A stretch of 7,334 nt of DNA from Planctomycetaceae bacterium (GTDB taxonomy: Bacteria > Planctomycetota > Planctomycetia > Pirellulales > Pirellulaceae), in NCBI GenBank assembly GCA_007695205.1, contig REEF01000219.1:1-7334 (forward strand), written 5' to 3'. The translations under genes were made by a program, and so were the position numbers. The notes under the pieces were generated by a model, which worked only from the letters and a program-made list of their open reading frames with translations, made no database searches and was not told the DNA's origin. Positions 1 through 5,725 of this stretch are shown in pieces; positions within the stretch are counted from its first letter, which is position 1; every line of letters starts with the position of its first letter.

Positions 1-1
1 C

Positions 2-121
2 GCCCTGTTCTGGAAATTCGGCCTACCCGCCGCCCAACGCCTGGTCGCCGCCAGCAGCGATCTGAACAACGATTGCCTCGGACCAGAGCAAAGCCGCGGC
101 GGGACACCCCGGACGTTGTAG
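2..121 (+). CDS. C-terminal end of an unidentified gene (5' end outside window)
   Basis: Reading from base 2, an open frame runs 39 codons to a TAG at 119-121. Its first half has strongly C/G-biased third positions (GCC, CTG, TTC, GGC, CGC, GTC and similar), as in the confident genes of this window, which argues for real coding sequence. The visible peptide begins ALFWKFGLPAAQRLVAAS and ends in a polar tail, GGTPRTL. I do not recognise the family. The hydrophobic start could be the last helix of an enzyme or membrane protein. The opposite strand is also partly open here, so the strand call is only moderately secure. No function is proposed. Confidence 0.4.
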   Translation, partial: ALFWKFGLPAAQRLVAASSDLNNDCLGPEQSRGGTPRTL

Positions 122-448
122 CGACCCCCTATCCTGTTATCTGCCGCACGCCTTTGAGAGTGACGCGTAACCCGAACCGTATGGGATGCACTCGCAGATG
201 TACCATTCAAGCAGCCCGCAAATTTCTTGATAGACCGTTCGATTGGCCGCGACGAGCGTGTCAGGGTCATCGCGGCAAATATGAAGGCATCTCAGCAGAC
301 GCGTTTCCGATCGTTGGCCGAGCGTTGGGAGTGGCGTTGTCGTTGTTGCAGGCGTCAATCTCCTAGCGACAGAACGACCCGGATCGCACGGGCGGCACGA
401 GTCCCCCGAAGACGCTGTTCTGCACACGAGTCAAAGAATAAATGGATG

Positions 449-477
449 GCACCTATCGTGTTACCGCACCTATCGTG
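449..477. repeat. 12-bp direct repeat, spaced one and a half helical turns
   Basis: GCACCTATCGTG occurs at 449-460 and again at 466-477, a 17-bp period. The similarity continues weakly beyond the exact core (TTACC against CTATC). It lies just upstream of a TATAAT box. It could be a pair of binding half-sites for a regulator or simply a small duplication. No other copies were seen in the window. Confidence 0.45.
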
Positions 478-486
478 CTATCGAGG

Positions 487-515
487 TACACACGGCAGAG
501 CCGACGCAGTATAAT
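487..515 (+). promoter_or_regulatory. Possible sigma70-type promoter (TACACA-17-TATAAT)
   Basis: A perfect -10 hexamer, TATAAT, is at 510-515. Seventeen bases upstream is TACACA (487-492), which matches four of six positions of the TTGACA consensus. It points toward the Rpn-type relic and, about 380 bases further on, the GH127 gene, so it could be the old promoter of the relic that now helps drive GH127. A hexamer match alone is weak evidence. Confidence 0.3.
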
Positions 516-749
516 TTGCAGCAGGCAATTTCTCCACTACTAATGTCCAAGATCGTTCACTTGTTCACAAAATCAGCGACCAACGGGAGCGGACCAATGC
601 CAGCCGAGCGACGGCTCGAATTTGGTTGGCGGCTCAGCCGCCCTGTGGTCGAAGCGATCGCGGCCAACACGGAGGATCGAATGATGTACGACCAGCGATG
701 GAAGGTACAGCGCGACTATCAATGAGGATTGGACAGCGCGCGGGAACAG

Positions 750-773
750 GGCCGGCAAGAAGGCCGGCAAGAA
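750..773 (+). repeat. Two tandem 12-bp units encoding GRQE
   Basis: GGCCGGCAAGAA is repeated exactly at 750-761 and 762-773, in frame with the Rpn-type relic, and is followed by a partial unit (GGCGAA). Such GRxE or GREE repeats are typical of the helical linker in this family and expand or shrink by slippage. Confidence 0.7.
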
Positions 774-878
774 GGCGAATTGTTAGTGAGAATTCGAATC
801 CTGCAAAAGCTGCTCGGCGAAGAGTCGAGTTCCCCGGAAAGTCTGGACGAACGAACCTTTCTTTACACTGCTAATTCC

Positions 879-882
879 AGGA
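879..882 (+). promoter_or_regulatory. Ribosome binding site for the GH127 gene
   Basis: AGGA is followed by ten bases and then the ATG at 893. It supports 893 as the start, which also gives a well-formed signal peptide. Because the site lies inside the end of the Rpn-type relic, translation of the relic's last codons could reach the GH127 start through the ATGA overlap. Confidence 0.5.
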
Positions 883-892
883 ATGTCTTAAA

Positions 893-3601
893 ATGAAAAC
901 GACACAAATCATGGCGGTCATCGCGACCGTGGCAGCAGGAGCCGCGGCGATGGCTCAGGACGATGCTCCGCCGCTACGGCGCAACTTGGCCTTGGTGGCT
1001 CAGGCCAGCAGCTCGTACGTCTCGGGCGATACCAGCACTGGCGCATTAAACCACGGCTATCAACCGCGCAGTTCCCGGGACAACCGGCAGGGCTCGTACG
1101 GCAATTGGCCCACGCGTGGCACTCAGTGGGTCCAATACGACTGGAGTCAGCCGATCAGCACCGATCGCGTCGAAGTCTACTGGTGGGATGACAACCGGGG
1201 CGTCCGTTTGCCTCGAGCGTGCCGATTGCTGTACTGGGATGGTCAGTCGTTTGTGCCCGTGCCAAACGCTTCGGGCTTGGGGATCGCTGCCGACCGGTTC
1301 AATACGACGACGTTCGATGCGGTCGAAACGAGTCGACTGCGGTTGGAGATCGACGGGGACGGCACGTTTTCGACAGGCATCTTGCAGTGGAAAGTCTACG
1401 ATTCGGGTCGTTCGCCCGAATTTCCGCCTCGGGTCTCGGCCGGTGTGGATCGGGTCGTCGTGCAGGGCGGCCAGACCTATCTGAGCGGCCAGATCCACAC
1501 GCTCGACCCCCGCCGCACCGTGCCGGCGGTGTGGAGCAAGCGATCGGGGCCCGGCGAGGTGACTTTCGAGAATCCTAACGATCCGACGACAACCGCCACG
1601 ATGGAGACCGAGGGCCAGTACGTGTTGGAATTGACGGCGGGTACGCCTCCGCTGACCGCGTCTTCCGCACTGACGGTCCAGGTCGTCCCGGGTCCGCCCG
1701 AGACGCATCTGACGCCCGTCGATACGACGGCTTACCGGATCGACAGTCCCTTGTGGAACGATCGAGCCAAGGCGTTGATCGTCCATTGGATCCCGCATTG
1801 CATCCGCAAGATCTCCGATCCCGATCTGCGCGAGGGTGGCATCAACAACTTTATCGATGCCGCGAATAAATTGGCCGGTAAGCCTGCGGGAGGACACCGC
1901 GGGTATGTCTTTTCCAACGCGTGGGTGCTAAACATCATCGAATCGATGTGTGTGGCGTTGATGATCGATCCGCAGGAAGACCCGCAGATCATCCAGGCTC
2001 AACAGTTCATGCGAACGACCTTGGAAGACTGGATTCCCATCGTTTTGGCCGCGCAGGAACCGGACGGCTACCTGCAGACAGCCTTTACGTTGAGCGGTCG
2101 GCCTCGTTGGACGCCCCGCTATCGAGCGGACCACGAAGGCTACGTCGCGGGCTATTTTCTGGAAGCCGCCATCGCTCATCACATGCTGACCGGCGGCCAG
2201 GACCTGCGGCTGTACGATGCGGCTAAGAAGCTGGCTGATTGCTGGGATGACCATCTGGGTCCGCCGCCGAAAAAGGCCTGGTATGACGAACACCAGGGCA
2301 TGGAGATCGCGTTGGTGCGATTCGGTCGTTACGTCAATCAGATCGAAGGACATGGTGCCGGCGATCGTTATATTCAACTGGCCAAGTTCCTGCTGGACAA
2401 CCGGGACGGAGGCCATTCGTACGACCAGAGCCACGTTCCTGTCCAACAGCAGTACGAGGCGGTGGGGCATGCGGTCCGCGCATCGTACTCGTACGCGGCG
2501 ATGGCCGATGTGGCGATGGAGACGGGCGATATCGATTATCAAAGCGCGGTGATCAGCCTGTGGGACAATATCGTCAATCGAAAGTACTACGTCACCGGCG
2601 GGATCGGCAGCGGCGAGACGTCCGAGGGCTTCGGTCCGGATTACTCGCTGCGTCACAACGCGTACTGCGAATCCTGCTCCAGTTGCGGGCTGATCTTCTT
2701 CCAGCACAAGCTGAACCTGGCGTATCACGATGCGAGATTTGTCGACCTGTACGAAGAGACCCTATACAACGCGCTGCTGGGGTCGATCGACTTGGAAGGC
2801 AAGAACTTTTATTACCAGAACCCTCTGGAGACCAGCGGCCCGCGCTACGACTGGCATGGGTGTCCGTGCTGCATAGGCAATATCCCGCGTGTGTTGCTGA
2901 TGTTGCCCACGTGGATGTACGCTCGAGACGATCAAGGCATCTACGTCCAACTGTTCATCGGCAGCACGGTGACGATCGACGACGTGGCCGGGACGCAGGT
3001 CCGGCTGGTCCAGATCACGGATCATCCCCGTAGCGGCCAGGTGGCGATCGAGGTGCATCCGGCCGAGGAGAAGGCGTTTCGCATGCATCTTCGCATTCCG
3101 CACCGTAGCGTCAGCGATCTGTACACCGCTGTTCCGGCGACGGACACGATCACTCGGATTTCCGTGAACGGTTCATCGATCGAACCGCCGATCGTCAATG
3201 GTTACGCGGTCATCTCGCGAACCTGGCAGGCGGGGGACCGGATCGAGTTGCAGTTGCCCATGCCAATCCAACGGATCGAGGCCAGTCCCAAAGTGGCCGC
3301 GACAGTCGGTCAGGTGGCTCTACGTCGCGGCCCTCTGATCTACTGCATCGAGGCAGCGGACCAGCCGCTGGATAAGACTCTGGAACCGCAGACGCCCTTG
3401 TCAGCCCATTGGCAAGCCGATCTGTTGGGCGGTGTCACCACATTGAACGGAATCTGGTCGGATGGTTCGGCTCTGCAAGCGATCCCTTACTACGCCCGTG
3501 CCAACCGCGGCCAGTCTTCACCCGACGGTGATGAACAAACCGATTCCCGCCGTCGCGGTTCGCCCGGCGTCCGCAGCTCGGTGTGGATCCGACAGCCGTA
3601 A
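893..3601 (+). CDS. Secreted GH127 (DUF1680) glycoside hydrolase, probable beta-L-arabinofuranosidase
   Basis: This 902-residue exported enzyme probably removes terminal beta-L-arabinofuranosyl or related pentose units from plant- or alga-type glycans. A signal peptide occupies residues 1-21 (hydrophobic core, AMA|QD cleavage). Residues about 30-168 form a discoidin (F5/8 type C)-like galactose-binding fold, and about 175-268 an Ig/PKD-like domain. The GH127 part starts near 272 (HLTPVDTTAYRI). Family hallmarks follow: PDGYLQT (390-396), HEGYVAGYFLEAAI (414-427), EAVGHAVRASY (522-532) and TGGIGS (568-573). By alignment from memory with B. longum HypBA1, E578 is the acid/base, E593, C595, C659 and C660 bind zinc, and C659 (in CPCC, 657-660) is the nucleophile. 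C-terminal beta-sandwich domains end in SSVWIRQP after a polar insert. All expected catalytic residues are present, so it should be active. Exact substrate is uncertain, because relatives in GH127 and GH146 differ in the sugar removed. It converges with the GH43 gene. Confidence 0.9.
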   Translation: MKTTQIMAVIATVAAGAAAMAQDDAPPLRRNLALVAQASSSYVSGDTSTGALNHGYQPRSSRDNRQGSYGNWPTRGTQWVQYDWSQPISTDRVEVYWWDDNRGVRLPRACRLLYWDGQSFVPVPNASGLGIAADRFNTTTFDAVETSRLRLEIDGDGTFSTGILQWKVYDSGRSPEFPPRVSAGVDRVVVQGGQTYLSGQIHTLDPRRTVPAVWSKRSGPGEVTFENPNDPTTTATMETEGQYVLELTAGTPPLTASSALTVQVVPGPPETHLTPVDTTAYRIDSPLWNDRAKALIVHWIPHCIRKISDPDLREGGINNFIDAANKLAGKPAGGHRGYVFSNAWVLNIIESMCVALMIDPQEDPQIIQAQQFMRTTLEDWIPIVLAAQEPDGYLQTAFTLSGRPRWTPRYRADHEGYVAGYFLEAAIAHHMLTGGQDLRLYDAAKKLADCWDDHLGPPPKKAWYDEHQGMEIALVRFGRYVNQIEGHGAGDRYIQLAKFLLDNRDGGHSYDQSHVPVQQQYEAVGHAVRASYSYAAMADVAMETGDIDYQSAVISLWDNIVNRKYYVTGGIGSGETSEGFGPDYSLRHNAYCESCSSCGLIFFQHKLNLAYHDARFVDLYEETLYNALLGSIDLEGKNFYYQNPLETSGPRYDWHGCPCCIGNIPRVLLMLPTWMYARDDQGIYVQLFIGSTVTIDDVAGTQVRLVQITDHPRSGQVAIEVHPAEEKAFRMHLRIPHRSVSDLYTAVPATDTITRISVNGSSIEPPIVNGYAVISRTWQAGDRIELQLPMPIQRIEASPKVAATVGQVALRRGPLIYCIEAADQPLDKTLEPQTPLSAHWQADLLGGVTTLNGIWSDGSALQAIPYYARANRGQSSPDGDEQTDSRRRGSPGVRSSVWIRQP

Positions 3602-3621
3602 GAAATACCGTCTTTTCGGCG

Positions 3622-3656
3622 AAAACTCCGCCGCTTGCGGACGAGCCCGCGGCGGA
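3622..3656 (-). terminator. Hairpin terminator between the convergent GH127 and GH43 genes
   Basis: TCCGCCGC (3627-3634) and GCGGCGGA (3649-3656) form a perfect 8-bp GC-rich stem with a 14-base loop. Read on the minus strand, the stem is followed by GTTTT, so it fits an intrinsic terminator for the GH43 gene, about 105 bases past its stop. On the plus strand there is no T run, but the same stem lies 26 bases past the GH127 stop and could still slow polymerase or protect the 3' end. A second small inverted repeat, TTTTC/GAAAA, sits beside it at 3613-3625. Confidence 0.5.
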
Positions 3657-3760
3657 TGGTGAATTTCCAGTAAAGCAGAACTAGCCCGAAAGGCCCTGGA
3701 ACGAGTCCTCGCCGCGCTCTCCCGGACGGCAATCGCTGGGAACGCGTCCCGACCGAAGGA

Positions 3761-5611
3761 TCATGGATTGGTCTCGACCCCTTGATCCGAGGACGGATTC
3801 AACGCGGCCGCCTCGAAGACATCGACCTTTTGAATCGTGCCGTCGGGATGGAATCGCATCGGCGAGATGCAGGTTTCGCGTTGGTAGCCCGAGCCGTCGG
3901 GGATCGCAAACCGATGGTAGGCGATGAACCAAAGGTCCTTGCCCGGGACTTGGACCACCGAGTGGTGACCGGCGCCCCGGACCAGACCGTTGCCTTGCAG
4001 GATCGGGTTGTTCTCTGCTTTTTGGAAAGGGCCCAGCGGCGAGGTTGCCGTGCCGTAGGCGACGCTGTAACGCGGGTCGCGCGTATCGTACTCCGACCAC
4101 ATCAGGTAGTAGATCCCCTGGCGTTTGATCACAAAGGCCCCTTCGTTGTAACCGGGCGGGGTGATGTTCTGTACGGCCTCCGGATCGAACGAGATCATGT
4201 CTTCGTTCAGTTTGACGACGTAGCAGTGGCCCTGGCCCCAGTACAGGTAGGCGGCGTCGTCATCGTCCACAAAGACCATCGGGTCGATCGTCTGGCCCGG
4301 CCAGCGACCGGCGGGCACCAACGGCTTGCCCAACGGGTCGGTGAACGGGCCGTGAGGCGTGTCCGCGACGGCGACGCCGATATTCTGAGCGGCGGAGATG
4401 TAGAAGTAGTACTTGCCGTTGCGGGTCGCGATGGCCGGCGCCCAGGCTCGGCGATCCGCCCATTGGATGTCAACACCCAGCCGCAGAATCACCCCGTGAT
4501 TCCGCCAATGGATCAGATCCTTGGAGGACATGCAACTGAACGACGTGGAGGCCCAGCCTTCGCTGCCATCGGTGGTCGGGTAGACATAGTAGGTGTCGCC
4601 AAAGACCGCCAGATGTGGATCGGCATGATAGCCCGGCAGGACGGGCGGGGGCGGCATGGTTTGCCGTACCGCGGTCAGATCGTCGGCCAGCTTTCGGGAG
4701 ATCGTCAATACGGTCCCGTGCCGCTGGCCGCGGACGGGCTTGATCTGGTCGCTGATGTCCGTCCAGGTCTGCCAATCGGTCGTTCGCAGAGCCCCATAGC
4801 GGCCTTGGGAGTAGAAGTCGATGTACATCACGTAGCCGTCGTCCAGTCTCGCGATCGTGGGGCCTTCGGCCCGCGCCACGGTCGCGGGCTGTTCCCCCAA
4901 CGTATACGGCCCGCGCGGATCGGATGCGGTCGCCACATGGATCGGCCCCCAGATGCCTTTGCCCTGCATGTCGCCTTCTTTGACGACCAGGAAGTACGTC
5001 TCCTCGTGGCGGACGAGCGTGGCATCGATGTGGTCGAAGCCCGGATCGAAAAGCAGCGCAGGCTGGCTGAACGTCTCGAAGTCCTTTGTCGTGACGTAGT
5101 AGGTCCGGTTGTTCATTCGGTCGGCCGAGGCGGTTTGAGGAAAACGGCCTTCCACGTCGGACGACCAGGTGATCAGATACTCCTGTCGAGTCGCGTCGTA
5201 GAATGTTTCCGGCGCCCAGCAATTCCGCGTCCCTGGCGTGTCCTGCATGACGGGCAGATACCGCTGTGGCGACCAATTCATCAGATCGCGGGAACGAGCG
5301 TACCCGATCCCCGTGTCGTTCCATCCGGTTGTCCAGACCATGTGAAACACGCCGTCCGGTCCTTGCAGGAGATGCGGATCACGCATCAGGCGACTGCCGA
5401 CCGTCGGGGTCAGGAACAGGCCCTCCAACTCCGTCCATCGAAACCCGTCTTCGCTGACGGCCAAGTGCAGCCCATCCCCGTCGCCGCGAAACGACGTGAA
5501 TAGATAAACGGACTGCGACCCTTGTGCCGAATCGGCGGTGACTGCCCCCAGAAGAAAGAGGATGCATCCTACTCCGAGAAGGCAGAGACGTACGATTGGG
5601 TGTTCTCTCAT
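3761..5611 (-). CDS. Secreted tandem GH43 protein (arabinofuranosidase/xylosidase type)
   Basis: This 616-residue exported protein has two GH43-type five-bladed propellers in tandem. A signal peptide covers about residues 1-26 or 1-29 (hydrophobic core, cleavage at VTA|DS or DSA|QG). The N-terminal propeller (about 34-310) shows RDPHL (D78), HIDATL (D196) and RAEGPT (E249). The C-terminal one (about 325-605) shows HADPHL (D331), TIDPM (D443) and YNEGAF (E490), plus GHHSVV (548-553) as in many GH43 arabinofuranosidases. These are the expected general base, pKa-modulating Asp and general acid, so both halves appear catalytically complete. GH43 enzymes cleave alpha-L-arabinofuranosyl, beta-D-xylosyl or arabinan linkages by inversion. 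The specificity of each half cannot be read from sequence alone. A clear AGGAG six bases before the ATG at 5611 sets the start. It is convergent with GH127 and 114 bp downstream of the STN-like gene on the same strand. Confidence 0.88.
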   Translation of the reverse strand: MREHPIVRLCLLGVGCILFLLGAVTADSAQGSQSVYLFTSFRGDGDGLHLAVSEDGFRWTELEGLFLTPTVGSRLMRDPHLLQGPDGVFHMVWTTGWNDTGIGYARSRDLMNWSPQRYLPVMQDTPGTRNCWAPETFYDATRQEYLITWSSDVEGRFPQTASADRMNNRTYYVTTKDFETFSQPALLFDPGFDHIDATLVRHEETYFLVVKEGDMQGKGIWGPIHVATASDPRGPYTLGEQPATVARAEGPTIARLDDGYVMYIDFYSQGRYGALRTTDWQTWTDISDQIKPVRGQRHGTVLTISRKLADDLTAVRQTMPPPPVLPGYHADPHLAVFGDTYYVYPTTDGSEGWASTSFSCMSSKDLIHWRNHGVILRLGVDIQWADRRAWAPAIATRNGKYYFYISAAQNIGVAVADTPHGPFTDPLGKPLVPAGRWPGQTIDPMVFVDDDDAAYLYWGQGHCYVVKLNEDMISFDPEAVQNITPPGYNEGAFVIKRQGIYYLMWSEYDTRDPRYSVAYGTATSPLGPFQKAENNPILQGNGLVRGAGHHSVVQVPGKDLWFIAYHRFAIPDGSGYQRETCISPMRFHPDGTIQKVDVFEAAALNPSSDQGVETNP

Positions 5612-5617
5612 GGTTGG

Positions 5618-5622
5618 CTCCT
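5618..5622 (-). promoter_or_regulatory. Ribosome binding site for the tandem GH43 gene
   Basis: On the minus strand AGGAG is followed by six bases (CCAACC) and ATG. It is the best Shine-Dalgarno match in the window and fixes the start at 5611. Confidence 0.7.
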
Positions 5623-5624
5623 GA

Positions 5625-5641
5625 CAGCGGTACCGTCTGTT
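5625..5641. promoter_or_regulatory. Imperfect palindrome just upstream of the GH43 ribosome binding site
   Basis: ACAG-CGGTACCG-T-CTGT is a near-perfect inverted repeat of 17 bases with a perfect 8-bp core (CGGTACCG, 5628-5635) and one unpaired base. It ends three bases from the AGGAG of the GH43 gene, where an operator would block transcription or an mRNA hairpin would affect translation. The core contains a common six-base palindrome, so chance is possible. Confidence 0.3.
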
Positions 5642-5725
5642 GAGAAGGTGATCTTCTTTATTACGATATCCCCGATTAGTGGTCCAGGAAACAACCGTTG
5701 CTGTCTTTTTTGCGAAATCTTGATG

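Larger units (their letters stand above)
122..515. other. Intergenic stretch without a supportable gene
   Basis: Several short frames of up to about 97 codons are open here on both strands, but none has a recognisable motif, a convincing ribosome binding site or the third-position bias of the confident genes. They overlap one another, as expected of chance frames in GC-rich DNA. The only structure I see is a 12-bp direct repeat (449-477) and a promoter-like element (487-515) at its right end. The stretch may include decayed sequence from the adjacent Rpn-type relic, but its N-terminal nuclease domain cannot be recognised. Confidence 0.5.
516..896 (+). pseudogene. Decayed Rpn family nuclease/putative transposase, C-terminal remnant
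   Basis: One frame runs from 516 to the TGA at 894-896 and is broken once by a TGA at 723-725. Upstream of the break it reads RPVVEAIAANTEDRMMYDQR then WKVQRDYQ. Downstream it reads GLDSAREQGRQEGRQEGE then LLVRIRILQKLLGE. This is the layout of the C-terminal part of Rpn (PD-(D/E)XK, recombination-promoting nuclease/putative transposase) proteins: a YE/YD-x-R-x-K-x-x-RDY segment, a charged (R)EG-repeat helix, then an L-x-R-I-x-x-L-Q-x-L-L-G motif. The internal stop falls where relatives usually carry a small polar residue such as Ser, so one base change could explain it. The N-terminal nuclease domain is absent, so activity is not expected. A candidate start is TTG at 516 or ATG at 543, but the true ancestral start is probably lost. 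The terminal TGA overlaps the GH127 ATG as ATGA. The family call rests on remembered sequence pattern, not a search. Confidence 0.65.

Noticed and set aside
73..514. Overlapping frames of about 95 codons on both strands upstream of the Rpn-type relic
   Set aside because: They have no motif, no ribosome binding site and no consistent third-position bias, and they overlap each other in conflicting frames.
723..725. TGA in the Rpn-type relic as a recoded (selenocysteine or read-through) codon
   Set aside because: Relatives do not carry a cysteine or selenocysteine at this site, I see no obvious SECIS-like stem right after it, and the N-terminal nuclease domain is missing anyway. Simple decay explains it better.
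1046..2728. Two long minus-strand frames (283 and 266 codons) opposite the GH127 gene
   Set aside because: Both lie wholly inside the GH127 coding sequence, are rich in Arg, His and Asp, and show no motif. They are explained by codon bias on the opposite strand.
3494..3601. Possible frameshift at the C-terminus of the GH127 protein, where the sequence after YYARANRG becomes polar and Arg-rich
   Set aside because: The same frame returns to SSVWIRQP, which matches the usual last beta strand of the family, so an in-frame insert is more likely than a frameshift.
3782..5503. A 573-codon open frame on the plus strand opposite the GH43 gene
   Set aside because: It is the antisense shadow of a GC-biased gene. 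The minus strand has a signal peptide, a strong ribosome binding site and GH43 motifs, whereas this frame has no recognisable domain and an Arg/Val/Asp-rich composition typical of antisense frames.
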